This document shows, one piece after another, positions 15,239-23,755 of a stretch of 54,581 nucleotides of DNA. Both the position numbers and the translations under genes were made by a program. Below the pieces are notes generated by a model, which was not told the DNA's origin, ran no database searches, and worked only from the letters and a program-made list of their open reading frames with translations. Positions within the stretch are counted from its first letter, which is position 1. The number at the start of each line of letters is the position of its first letter. This DNA is from Pseudomonadota bacterium (lineage in GTDB: Bacteria > Desulfobacterota > Binatia > Binatales > Binataceae): positions 1 to 54,581 of the forward strand of contig JAJPJA010000132.1 in assembly GCA_021324455.1 (NCBI GenBank). The letters run 5' to 3'.

Positions 15239-17737
15239 CTAAGTCAGTACACCGCTTTCGCGCAGTCTTTGGATTTCCGCCGCGGACATCTCCAGCATCT
15301 CACCGAGGATTTCGTCCGTATCCGCGCCGAACAGGGGCGCCGGACGCTCGACGCGGCATGGCGTGCCGGACATCGTCCATGGGATTCCGGTGTGGATGCG
15401 GCGGCCGACTTCAGGATGCTCCAAATCCGGGAAATAGCCGCGATATGCCAGATGCGGATCTTGCGCCAGATCCCTGCTGCTCATGGTGGGAATCGCGGCG
15501 ACGCCGGCGTCCTGCAGCAGTCGCGTGATTTCCCATCGGTCGCGGGCGGCGGTCCACGCGGTGATGGTCGCGTCGAGTTCGTCCTCGTTGCGCTTGCGCA
15601 TCGCCATATTTATGAAGCGCGGGTCGGAAGCCAGGTCCGGCCGGCCCATCGCGCCGCATAACGCCAGCCATTCGCGTTCGCTGCCAACCGCGATCGTGAC
15701 CCAATCCAGTGGACCGCCTTTGGTCTTGTAGCAGTTGTGCGGCGCCATCGTGCGGTCGCGGTTTCCAAGCCGCCGCGGCTCGCGCCCGTTCATCGCGAAT
15801 TCCATCAGCGCCTCCGGCATCACCATCTCCGTGGTCTCGAGCATCGCGACGTCCAGATGCTGTCCTTCAGCGGTGCGCGCGCGATGGATCAGCGCGGCCA
15901 CTACGCTCATCGCGCCGGTGACGGCGGCGACCGATTCGGCGCAAATCCATCCGGGCTCCATCGGCTCGCCGCCTTGGTATCCGCACAGGCCATAGATACC
16001 GGAGAGCGCGCCCGCGGTGGTGCCGTAGCTGATGTCGTTGCGCCAGGGACCGGTCTGTCCGTTGCCGGTGACGGAAAGCATGATGATGTCGGGGCGAATT
16101 GCGCGCAGCGAGGCATAGTCGAGTCCGAGCCGCTGCATCACGCCGGGGGCGAAGTTTTCCGTGACCACGTCGCATCGGGCGGCCAGCCTGCGCGCGATTT
16201 CCAGTCCCTGTGGATTGCGTACGTCGAGCTGGATGCTGCGCTTGCCCTGGTTCCATTGATTGAAGATGCCGGCGCGGTTGGGACCCGGCTTGCCGTCGGC
16301 AAACGGCGGCAGCAAGCGCTGGCGGCATGGCCGGCTGGAACTCTCGACCCGAATCACCTGGGCGCCCAGATGCGCCAGTTGCAGGCTGCAGAAGGTGCCG
16401 ACCCACAGTTGCATGAAATCCAGCACGCGCACCCCGCGCAGCGGCGGAGCTGGCAGAGGGCGCGCGGCGTCCGCCGCGACAACCCGCGCGCCGGCCGACC
16501 CGGCGCCATCCTCAGGCGCCAGTTCGATTTCGGCGCTATGCTCGCCCAGCCGCGGCGCCGGACGGCGCAGCGACCACATTTCGGCGGTGGATTTGAACGG
16601 TGCGCCGGGTATCAGGAGCGGTCTGGCCTCGGGGTTGCGCGAAGGCATGGGCACGAAATAATTGCGCGCCGCGAACTGCTCGTTGGCATAGACGTCTGCG
16701 ATGGTCGCCAGCGGTACGATCGCCACCGAACGCTCGCGCGCCTGGGCGAAGAGGTCCGCCACCTTCCATGGGCGCGCCCACGACTGGATCAGCGGCTGCA
16801 GCCGGGCCATGTTGCGTCCGCGCGCCATGGTGTCGGCGAACTCCGGATCCGCGGTCCATTGCGGATGCCCGATCCATTCCACGAAGCGGCTCCAGTCGTT
16901 TTCGTAAAGCAGCGAGAACAGCACGTAGCCGTCGGCGCATCGGACGATGAACCAGGGCCCCGGACGGCGCGGCCGAAACCGCGAACTCTCAACCCCGGCG
17001 TAGGTGTAGAGCACGAAATTGGATTCGAGCGTCGCGGCGAGCGCTTCCTGTTCGGAGACGTCAATCGCCTGTCCGCGGCCCGATTGCATCCGGCTCCACA
17101 AGGCCGCCAGCGTCACCATCGCGGCGTGCAGTCCGCCTTCGAACTCGGCGGGATTGCCGAACAGGCGCAGCGGCGGCAGTTCGGGGTAGGGCGAGGTGAG
17201 CGGGCTTACCGAGGCTGCGCCGCTGGAGTGGAACGCATTGAGTTCATAGGCGCGGTAATTGGCGCGCGGCCCGCTGGCGCCGTATGCCGAGACGGTCGCG
17301 ACGATCAGTTGCGGATGCGACGCGCACAGAGCGGAACTGTTCAATCCGAAACAATCCCGATCGGCCGGCGCCACGTTGTGGATCAGAACATCCGCGCCGC
17401 CCAGCAGATTTCCAAGACGGGCGCGACCGGCGGCGGTCTCAAGGTCGAGGACGATACCGCGTTTGTTGACGTTGAGCGCGGAAAAGAGCCCGCTGTTTTC
17501 CGGATCCGGCAGATCGCCGGGAAACGGACCGCGCCGGCGCAGGATATCGCCGCGCGGCGGCTCGACCTTGATCACGCCGGCGCCCAAATCGGCCAGCAGA
17601 CGCGCGGCAAAAGCCGCCGCGACTCCCTCGCCGCATTCAATCACAACGCATCCGGCAAGCGGTCCGCGGGCCGGCCCGGGATCGGCCAGGCGTGAAGGTT
17701 TCGATCGTATCGGTGGCAGGTTCTGCTCGATGCTCAA
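15239..17737 (-). CDS. Tandem-fused double CaiB/BaiF CoA-transferase-like protein
   Basis: One 832-residue frame encodes two complete CaiB/BaiF modules. Module 1 (about 25-420): GPLAGCVVIECGEGVAAA, LLADLGAGVIKVEPPRGD, NKRGIVLDLET, SRMQSGRGQAIDVSE. Module 2 (about 435-832): LRGVRVLDFMQLWVGTF, LAHLGAQVIRVESSSR, GKRSIQLDVRNPQG, HRARTAEGQHLDVAM. In both, the residue aligned with the catalytic Asp is Glu (Glu198 in AEFEGGL and Glu601 in CAESVAAV). Fused pairs mimic the two-subunit, domain-swapped architecture of the family. It is transcribed alone, divergent from the VOC gene. Whether Glu supports catalysis is unknown. Confidence 0.88.
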   Translation of the reverse strand: MSIEQNLPPIRSKPSRLADPGPARGPLAGCVVIECGEGVAAAFAARLLADLGAGVIKVEPPRGDILRRRGPFPGDLPDPENSGLFSALNVNKRGIVLDLETAAGRARLGNLLGGADVLIHNVAPADRDCFGLNSSALCASHPQLIVATVSAYGASGPRANYRAYELNAFHSSGAASVSPLTSPYPELPPLRLFGNPAEFEGGLHAAMVTLAALWSRMQSGRGQAIDVSEQEALAATLESNFVLYTYAGVESSRFRPRRPGPWFIVRCADGYVLFSLLYENDWSRFVEWIGHPQWTADPEFADTMARGRNMARLQPLIQSWARPWKVADLFAQARERSVAIVPLATIADVYANEQFAARNYFVPMPSRNPEARPLLIPGAPFKSTAEMWSLRRPAPRLGEHSAEIELAPEDGAGSAGARVVAADAARPLPAPPLRGVRVLDFMQLWVGTFCSLQLAHLGAQVIRVESSSRPCRQRLLPPFADGKPGPNRAGIFNQWNQGKRSIQLDVRNPQGLEIARRLAARCDVVTENFAPGVMQRLGLDYASLRAIRPDIIMLSVTGNGQTGPWRNDISYGTTAGALSGIYGLCGYQGGEPMEPGWICAESVAAVTGAMSVVAALIHRARTAEGQHLDVAMLETTEMVMPEALMEFAMNGREPRRLGNRDRTMAPHNCYKTKGGPLDWVTIAVGSEREWLALCGAMGRPDLASDPRFINMAMRKRNEDELDATITAWTAARDRWEITRLLQDAGVAAIPTMSSRDLAQDPHLAYRGYFPDLEHPEVGRRIHTGIPWTMSGTPCRVERPAPLFGADTDEILGEMLEMSAAEIQRLRESGVLT

Positions 17738-17854
17738 GGGCCGGTTCCGATTGTGAAATTCATGTGGCTATCCGCGCGCCGAATTGTAAACCATAACCGG
17801 GCCGCCTAGCATAGCTCTACCTGCTTGTGCATTCCGTCATTTAAGGAGGCGGTC

Positions 17855-18214
17855 ATGCTCGACCATATCGGACTGGCAGTTGCCAACCTCGCCCGCAGCA
17901 AGGAATTCTACCAACAGGCGCTGGCCCCGCTCGGCTATCAGTTGATGATGGAGTTCGGCGAAGCGGCGGGATTCGGCAAGGACGGCAAGCCCTATTTCTG
18001 GATCGGGCAGGGCAACGCCGCCGGAACCAGCCACGTTGCGTTTGCCGCGGCCCAGCGCAGTGTCGTGGATGACTTCTACAAGGCGGCGATGGCAGCCGGA
18101 GCGCGCGACAACGGCAAGCCCGGTCTGCGCCCGAACTATCATCCCAACTATTACGGCGCGTTCGTGCTGGATCCAGACGGCAATAACATCGAGGCGGTGT
18201 GTCACTTGCCGTAA
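17855..18214 (+). CDS. VOC superfamily (glyoxalase/bleomycin resistance fold) protein
   Basis: A 119-residue single VOC domain made of two beta-alpha-beta-beta-beta units. Candidate metal ligands are His in LDHIGLAV, His in TSHVAFAA and Glu in NNIEAVCH. The segment NYYGAFVLDPDGNNIE is typical of the family. A strong AAGGAGG ribosome site lies 4-5 bases before ATG 17855, so the frame's upstream start at 17825 is rejected. Members include glyoxalase I, dioxygenases and epimerases; no substrate can be assigned. Confidence 0.87.
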   Translation: MLDHIGLAVANLARSKEFYQQALAPLGYQLMMEFGEAAGFGKDGKPYFWIGQGNAAGTSHVAFAAAQRSVVDDFYKAAMAAGARDNGKPGLRPNYHPNYYGAFVLDPDGNNIEAVCHLP

Positions 18215-18365
18215 GCGTGTGCAGGCCGGCTGGGTGCCTTAAAGCTTTCGCGCGGCGCTGAACCAACCGGAGACCGGGAATAAATGGGGCTGGCCCTGAT
18301 CGGCCGGGGAGATTGCTTGAGCGGCGCGGACGCTTTGGAATCGACGTCCGCAGGTCGGCGGCGGG

Positions 18366-18394
18366 CGCAACCGCGGCGGGCCCGCCGGTTTGCG
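18366..18394. terminator. GC-rich hairpin between convergent genes
   Basis: Near-symmetrical sequence centred on CGGCGGGCCCGCCG, flanked by CGCAA and TTGCG, in the gap between the VOC gene and the converging desulforedoxin-like gene. A related block (GCGGCGGGCCCGC) repeats at about 18413-18430. There is no T-run, so termination is only a possibility. Confidence 0.35.
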
Positions 18395-18439
18395 GTGCCC
18401 GCCGGGATTGCTCCGCGGCGGGCCCGCGGGGTTCATTGC

Positions 18440-18559
18440 TTACTTCTTCTGCTCCATCGGAGCGCCGCAGCATTTCAGCGCGCCGGTGCCGCCCTTGGTC
18501 ACGATCACCTGCGAGCCGCACTTGCCGCAGATATAGACTTTGCCGAGCTGGTTTGCCAT
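18440..18559 (-). CDS. Desulforedoxin-like iron-binding mini-protein, 39 residues
   Basis: A complete small gene beginning MANQLGKVYICGKC. Cys11, Cys14, Cys30 and Cys31 match the C-x2-C-x(n)-C-C-G-x-P-M pattern of desulforedoxin and of the N-terminal domain of desulfoferrodoxin, which bind one Fe with four Cys. It ends in MEQKK. A GGAGGA motif lies about 14 bases before the start, slightly far. It is the last gene of the reverse-strand string that includes the acyl-CoA ligase. Electron transfer or iron-sensing is possible; zinc binding is an alternative. A 47-residue paralogue sits at 23554-23697. Confidence 0.8.
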   Translation of the reverse strand: MANQLGKVYICGKCGSQVIVTKGGTGALKCCGAPMEQKK

Positions 18560-18610
18560 GCGAGAGATCGGTTCCTCCTGTCGAAATCTAATCATTAAAG
18601 GCTTAAGTGC

Positions 18611-19396
18611 CTACACGCCCTTGAACAGTGGCTTGCGCTTTTCCAGAAAAGACCGCACCCCTTCGGCACGGTCCTCCGTCGTTTGCAGCAGCGCGTACAA
18701 GTCCTCTTCCAGCCTTATACCTTGCCCGAGCGTCATATCGAAGCCCTTGAGCACGGCTTCTTTCACCAACCGTGCCGCAATCGGACCACGGCTGGTGATC
18801 GATTCAATCAGATCGGCCGCGAGGGTGGAAAATTCATCCTCGCCGGGCGCCAGGTAGGTCACCAGTCCCAGCTCCATCGCGCGGCGGCCGTCAATCACCG
18901 CGCCGGTCAGGATCATCCGCAGCGCCTGCGCGGGACCGATCAGCCGCGGCAGCCGCTGGGTGCCGCCGAAACGGGGCAGGGCGCCGCGCGCCAGCTGACG
19001 CAGGCCGAAGTGCGCTCCGGCCAGGGCGGCGCGCACATCCAGCGCCATCGCCAGTTCCAGCCCCTCATCCATCGCGTCGCCGCGAATCAGCGCGAGGGTG
19101 GGTTTCGCCACCGCCGCCACGGTTTCGACCAGGTTGGGATCGACGCCGTCGTCGAACCCGATGCAGAACGCCTCGGCGGCGCCCTCAACCACCAGCAGTT
19201 TGATCGCGTCGTCATCCTCGACCTCGGAGGCGAGGTCGATCAACTGCTGCGCGGCGGCGGCGCTGATGCGAGGCGCCGAGAGCGCCGCGCTGATGTAGTC
19301 GCGATGCCGGCTGATAATGATCCGTGACGGCGCCATGCGGCCGGTGGCGGCCGCCTTGCGCATCGATGCGCCGGCGCGATGCTTGGTTTTTTTCAT
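18611..19396 (-). CDS. Crotonase-superfamily protein lacking both catalytic Glu residues
   Basis: About 261 residues from ATG 19396; ATGs further in (e.g. MAPSR) are alternatives, and the basic N-terminus (MKKTKHR) is not conserved. The fold is clear from KPTLALIRGDAMDEGLELAMALDVRAA, LPRFGGTQRLPRLIG, ILTGAVIDGRRAMELGLV and a C-terminal EDRAEGVRSFLEKRKPLF that is typical of enoyl-CoA hydratases. However, alignment places Gln134 and Arg160 at the two Glu positions that activate water in hydratases. It may be an isomerase, hydrolase or a structural/regulatory homologue. It follows the acyl-CoA ligase by 62 bases on the same strand. Confidence 0.82.
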   Translation of the reverse strand: MKKTKHRAGASMRKAAATGRMAPSRIIISRHRDYISAALSAPRISAAAAQQLIDLASEVEDDDAIKLLVVEGAAEAFCIGFDDGVDPNLVETVAAVAKPTLALIRGDAMDEGLELAMALDVRAALAGAHFGLRQLARGALPRFGGTQRLPRLIGPAQALRMILTGAVIDGRRAMELGLVTYLAPGEDEFSTLAADLIESITSRGPIAARLVKEAVLKGFDMTLGQGIRLEEDLYALLQTTEDRAEGVRSFLEKRKPLFKGV

Positions 19397-19458
19397 GGAC
19401 GGTCGGACCCGTGCTGGTTCAGCGCCGGTTGGATGCGGGCGGCGCCGCGGCATACGGT

Positions 19459-21012
19459 CTATGCGGCAGCTCCTTTGCGCAGGTCCTTGCGCAGGATCTT
19501 GCCCAGCGCGTTCTTGGGCAGTTCGGGCAGGAATTCGTAAATCTCCGGCCGCTTGAAACTGGCCAGCCGCGAGGTGCAAAACGCCTTGAGGTCGTCGGCT
19601 GTGACCTGCTGTCCGGCGCGCGCCACCACGAACGCTTTGATCACCTGGCCCCATTCCTCGGAAGGCTCGCCAACCACCGCGGCTTCTTCAATTGCCGGAT
19701 GGCTCATCAGCACCGATTCGACTTCGGCCGGGGCGATATTTTCGCCGCCGCGGATGATCATGTCGTCCTTGCGGCCGGCAAAGAAGACGTAGCCGTCCTC
19801 GTCGATCCAGCCCAAATCGCCGGTCGCGCGCCATCCGTCGCTCAGCGCGGCGTCGTCGGTGCGGCCGGCGTAGCCCTTCATGATGCGCGGGGTGCGGATA
19901 CAGATTTCGCCCACCTGTCCCGGATGCAGCCGGTTGCTGTATTCGTCGCGCACCATCACTTCGACGTCGGGCAGCGGCTTACCGATCGAATTGAGGCGTT
20001 TGAGCTTGAGTTCGACCTGCTCGGGGCTGCCCTCCAGCCGATGGTCGTCGGGGCCCAGCACGGTGAGGGACGAAGTGGTTTCGGTCTGTCCGTAAGCGTT
20101 GACGAAGCCGACGGTTTTGGGAAAAGCGGCGATGGCCTTGCGGATCACCGGCAGCGGCATCGCCGCGCCGCCATAGGCCAAATTCTGCAGGCTGGAGAGG
20201 TCGGTTGTGGCGAAGCTGGGCTCGTCCAGCAGCTGCTTCATCATCGTGGGCACGACGAACGCGTGCGTCACCCGTTCGCGCTCGACCAGTTCCAGCCAGG
20301 TCCGGGCGTCGAACTGCGGCATCACGATCATCCGCCGCCCGGTCCAGATCGAAGTCATCATCGCGGTGGTGCCGGCGATATGGTAAAATGGCACGCATAC
20401 CAGCGCGGTGCCGCGATCGGTGCCGTCCGCCATCTCGACATTCGCCGTCACATAGGCGGTGAAGTCGTGAAAGCTGAGCATCACGCCCTTGGGCAGCGAG
20501 GTGGTGCCGCTGGTGTACATCAGGACGGATACGTCCTGTTCGTCGACTTCGGCTTCGCTGTCATCGGGCGCCGCGGTTTCGGCCAGGGTGAGCAGTTTCT
20601 GCATGTGGCTGGCAGCGTTGCCCAGCGAAAGATATTCCTTGATGGTGGTCAAATCGGAACGCAGGCGGGTAATCAGTTCGAGGTAGCGATCGCCGACCAG
20701 AAGCATCTTGGCCTTGGCCGTATTGATCATGTACTCCAGCTCAAGCGCCTTGGCTCGATAATTGAGCGGCAGAAAGGTCAGTCCGCATTTCGCCGCCGCA
20801 TAGTAGGACGCGACGTACAGGTCGGAGTTGGTGTCCAGCGCGGCAACCACGTCGTTGTGCTGAAGGCCGGCCTGTTTGAAGACCGCACTGATGCGGCTGG
20901 TGAGGTCGGCCAAGCCGGCATAGTTATGCCGCCGCTGGCCAAAAACGAGAATCTCCTGGTCCGGTAGCACAGCCGCTGGAATGGTAAGAAAGCTGATGGT
21001 GTTCACGGGCAA
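19459..21012 (-). CDS. Acyl-CoA synthetase / AMP-dependent ligase
   Basis: A 517-residue ANL-superfamily enzyme activating a carboxylic acid via acyl-AMP to its CoA ester. Motif A5-like LMYTSGTTSLPKGVMLS, then NAYGQTETT, GWRATGDLGWIDEDGYVFFAGRKDDMIIRGGENI split across the A8 hinge, and PKNALGKILRKDLR with the catalytic C-terminal Lys. Length and motifs fit fatty- or aryl-acid ligases. It lies 9 bases downstream of the crotonase gene, so it is in the same transcript. Substrate specificity cannot be read from the sequence. Confidence 0.92.
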   Translation of the reverse strand: MPVNTISFLTIPAAVLPDQEILVFGQRRHNYAGLADLTSRISAVFKQAGLQHNDVVAALDTNSDLYVASYYAAAKCGLTFLPLNYRAKALELEYMINTAKAKMLLVGDRYLELITRLRSDLTTIKEYLSLGNAASHMQKLLTLAETAAPDDSEAEVDEQDVSVLMYTSGTTSLPKGVMLSFHDFTAYVTANVEMADGTDRGTALVCVPFYHIAGTTAMMTSIWTGRRMIVMPQFDARTWLELVERERVTHAFVVPTMMKQLLDEPSFATTDLSSLQNLAYGGAAMPLPVIRKAIAAFPKTVGFVNAYGQTETTSSLTVLGPDDHRLEGSPEQVELKLKRLNSIGKPLPDVEVMVRDEYSNRLHPGQVGEICIRTPRIMKGYAGRTDDAALSDGWRATGDLGWIDEDGYVFFAGRKDDMIIRGGENIAPAEVESVLMSHPAIEEAAVVGEPSEEWGQVIKAFVVARAGQQVTADDLKAFCTSRLASFKRPEIYEFLPELPKNALGKILRKDLRKGAAA

Positions 21013-21021
21013 AGCTCCATT

Positions 21022-21834
21022 TCAAATTCGCTTTCCGCCGCCAGAGGCGGGGGAATGAAGGCGGCTGGCGCTGACGGCCGCCGCGCCGCCGCCCAGCCTG
21101 GCAGCCAACCGGCGTTCCAGATCCAGCGCACGATCGAGGGGTAATTCCAGCCCTTCCCAAATAGCAGTTTTGACGATCGCCGCGACCGGCCGGGGAACTG
21201 CGCCCAATTCCTGCGCTATCTCCATCGCGCGGTCTTCCAGTTTCGCCGCCGGGACAACTTCGGCGACCAAACCTATACATAACGCTTGGGTCGAATCAAT
21301 CCATCGGCCGGTTATGCACAGGTCAAGCGCCCATCCCAGCCGCAGCCGCCGCGGCGCGGTTTGCGTCCCGGCGACGCCCGGAATCATCCCGGTTCCGGTC
21401 TCCGGCAGGCAGATTCGGGTATCATCGGCGGCCACAGCTATATCGCACAGCAGGAGCATCTCCAGCCCGCCCCCCACCGTAAAGCCGTGGACCGCCGCGA
21501 TGGTCGGGATCGGCAGGCTGCGCAGCAGACCCCAGACGTCGCGCCGGAACCGAACCCATCGGGCGATAATCGGCGATGGCGCCTGGCCGAATTCATGCAA
21601 ATCGCCGCCGGTTGAGAAAGCCGGTCCGGCCCCGGTCAGAACCATCGCGCTGACCTCGGGATCCTGATGAATCGCCCACAATGTTTCGTACAGCCCGTCG
21701 CGCATCGCGACGTTGTAGGCGTTGTACTGGCGCGGACGATTGAGCGTAACCCACGCGATGCTGCCGCGCTTGTGGTACAGTACGGCGGGGGGCGATTGAT
21801 GGCCGCGGCCTGCGATTTTGTCCTCCGGCGCCAA
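21022..21834 (-). CDS. Enoyl-CoA hydratase/isomerase family protein
   Basis: A 270-residue crotonase. Oxyanion-hole segments are GAGPAFSTGGDLHEFG and AAVHGFTVGGGLEMLLLCDIAVA. LPETGTGMIPG keeps the first catalytic Glu (Glu145); at the second position the residue is Asp171 (ALDLCITG). The C-terminus is Ala/Arg-rich. It is separated from the upstream amidohydrolase by 12 bases and from the downstream ligase by 9, so the three are co-transcribed. Probably hydrates or isomerises the enoyl-CoA made by the pathway, though the Asp substitution leaves the reaction open. Confidence 0.88.
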   Translation of the reverse strand: MAPEDKIAGRGHQSPPAVLYHKRGSIAWVTLNRPRQYNAYNVAMRDGLYETLWAIHQDPEVSAMVLTGAGPAFSTGGDLHEFGQAPSPIIARWVRFRRDVWGLLRSLPIPTIAAVHGFTVGGGLEMLLLCDIAVAADDTRICLPETGTGMIPGVAGTQTAPRRLRLGWALDLCITGRWIDSTQALCIGLVAEVVPAAKLEDRAMEIAQELGAVPRPVAAIVKTAIWEGLELPLDRALDLERRLAARLGGGAAAVSASRLHSPASGGGKRI

Positions 21835-21846
21835 CTATTCCTCCCC

Positions 21847-23394
21847 TCAGACGGACTCCGGGATACCGGTAAACGACGCGGGGCGTCCGCGTTCGTAAAC
21901 TATCCGGCCGCCGATTACGGTCAGGTCGACGGCGGCGCGGCCCAGCTGTTCAGGCTCCATCTGCAGCGGGTCGCGGCCCATCACAATCAGGTCCGCAGCT
22001 CTGCCCGGCAGGATGCTACCCGCATGAAGTCCGGCCAGTTCGGCGCCGCCCCCGCAAAACAGGCGATAGGCCGCGGGCAGGTCGATACGCTCGGCCGGGG
22101 CCAATTCGCGCCCCAAAATGTCGCGCCGCGCCGCCGCCGCCGCGATCGCGATCAGGGGCCTGGCCGGAGTCACCGGTGCGTCGCTGCCGGCGGCGACCGG
22201 CACTCCGGCCTCGACCAGGCTGCGGCATCGATAGGTGTAGGGAATCAGGCCCGGTTCGGAGAGGTATTTCTCGCCGCGGTAATAAATGAAGCCGGGATTC
22301 GTCACCACCCAGGCGCCCACATGCGCGATGCGGCGGATCTGCTCGGGCGCGATGACGCCGCCGTGTTCGATACGGCATACCACGCGGGCCATCGCGTCGC
22401 GTCCGAGCCGCGACTGGGCGGCTTCCAGCGCGCACAGGGCGGCCTCGACTTCTTCGATTTCGGTCGCATGAAAGGCGCATCCGGCTTGCGCGCGAATCGC
22501 GCTCTCGACCCTGGAATGCAGTTCAGCGTCGGCGGGCGCGCGTCGGCCGCGGAATTTGATGGCTAAGACCCGCAATCCGGCGGTGCTGCCCAGGCGGCAG
22601 GCTTCGCTCCAGCTATCGATGTAATCCTCACCGAGCATCACGCCGACGTGCTGGGCGATAGCGCCCCATGAACGCAACTGGCCGAAGATTGCGATATGTC
22701 TGAGGCTGTTGCGTACGGTAGCGTCGGTGAATGCCGTCAGGCCGGCGGCGCTAAGTTCGCGGCTGAAGCTTTTCGCGCGCGCTTCGAGATCGGCGGTAGT
22801 CAGCGGCGGCAGTCGCGACGTCAGCCATTCTTCCATCCCGCTTACCAGCCCGGTCAGGCGATTATCCATCCCGCGATACAGCCGGGCTCCCGGCGGGGCC
22901 TTGAAATCGGGCTTTTCCAAACCGAGCTGGCCGATGGCACGCGAGTTGAGCCATGAGGCGTGCAGGGTCTGATGGCGCAGGCGCAGCGGATTTTTCGGCA
23001 CCGCGTCGTCCAGTTCGGCGCGCGAGGGTCCGCGCCGTTCCGCCAGCAGCGCCTCGTCGCATCCGAAGGCCTTGAGCCAGTTGCCGGGCGCCGATCTGGC
23101 GGCCGCGCGGCGCAATTCCGTCAGCATATCGGGCAGCGTGCGAGCGTCAGATACGCTCACCCCTGCCGCCACCGACGCCGCTTCAAGGAAATGCAGATGG
23201 GAATCGATCAGACCGGGCGCGACGGTGCGGCCGTCAAGGCGGATCAGATGGGTTGCGGGCCCGACCAGCGGCTTCAGGTCTTCGTAGCGTCCGCAGGCCA
23301 TGATGCGTCCGCCGCCAATCGCAATGGTATCGCTTTGCGGATGCCCGGAGATCCGGCCTTCGTGGAGCATCAGATCGGATTTTTCACTACTCAT
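21847..23394 (-). CDS. Amidohydrolase of the Amidohydro_3 (YtcJ-like) type
   Basis: A 515-residue cytosolic metal hydrolase. N-terminal beta domain (IAIGGGRIMACG), APGLIDSHLHFLEAA with the H-x-H metal motif, RLRHQTLHASWLNSRA (typical of this subfamily), CRIEHGGVI and AGSDAPVTPARPL with the metal/base Asp, and the C-terminal GSILPGRAADLIVMGRDPL. Family members hydrolyse amides and N-acyl bonds; substrates are mostly unknown. It precedes the crotonase-ligase genes in one transcript, so it may release the acid that the ligase then activates (inference). Confidence 0.88.
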   Translation of the reverse strand: MSSEKSDLMLHEGRISGHPQSDTIAIGGGRIMACGRYEDLKPLVGPATHLIRLDGRTVAPGLIDSHLHFLEAASVAAGVSVSDARTLPDMLTELRRAAARSAPGNWLKAFGCDEALLAERRGPSRAELDDAVPKNPLRLRHQTLHASWLNSRAIGQLGLEKPDFKAPPGARLYRGMDNRLTGLVSGMEEWLTSRLPPLTTADLEARAKSFSRELSAAGLTAFTDATVRNSLRHIAIFGQLRSWGAIAQHVGVMLGEDYIDSWSEACRLGSTAGLRVLAIKFRGRRAPADAELHSRVESAIRAQAGCAFHATEIEEVEAALCALEAAQSRLGRDAMARVVCRIEHGGVIAPEQIRRIAHVGAWVVTNPGFIYYRGEKYLSEPGLIPYTYRCRSLVEAGVPVAAGSDAPVTPARPLIAIAAAAARRDILGRELAPAERIDLPAAYRLFCGGGAELAGLHAGSILPGRAADLIVMGRDPLQMEPEQLGRAAVDLTVIGGRIVYERGRPASFTGIPESV

Positions 23395-23553
23395 TTCCCA
23401 ATCCGGCCGGTGCCAGGCGAGCGGCGCAGGCGAGTTTCAGAAAACGAGGCGGCGCCGGCCGGTCCCGCCGCGCGGCCGCCGCGCCATCAAGCTGGAGAGG
23501 CTGGCGCAGACGGGCGTTGCAGGACAAGCGGGCGCCGCCGGTATCGAGCCGGT

Positions 23554-23697
23554 CTAATCCGAGGACGGCAGCGGTTTAGCTTCCTTGATTTTCATCGAGG
23601 CGTCGCAGCATTCGAGCGAGCCGTCGCCCGGTTTGTTGCACAACACCTCGGTGCCGCACTTTTCGCACATATAGCGCTTACCCAATGCGTTCGCCAT
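23554..23697 (-). CDS. Desulforedoxin-like iron-binding mini-protein, 47 residues
   Basis: Starts MANALGKRYMCEKCGTEV from ATG 23697. Cys11, Cys14, Cys30 and Cys31 match the desulforedoxin pattern; an extra Cys20 and the change of C-C-G-x-P-M to C-C-D-A-S-M distinguish it from the 39-residue paralogue at 18440-18559. The C-terminus is Lys/Pro-rich. It lies 58 bases downstream of the ygfZ-like gene and upstream of the amidohydrolase, all on one strand. A longer frame to 23805 lacks conservation. Confidence 0.78.
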   Translation of the reverse strand: MANALGKRYMCEKCGTEVLCNKPGDGSLECCDASMKIKEAKPLPSSD

Positions 23698-23755
23698 TGC
23701 TATGGAGTCTCCTTCTTCGATCGCGCCGCGCATCGCGCCTGGCGCCTGAATATAA

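Noticed and set aside
15737..17695. A 652-codon forward frame opposite the double CaiB gene
   Set aside because: No motif and codon use mirrors the coding strand; the reverse frame contains two full CaiB domains.
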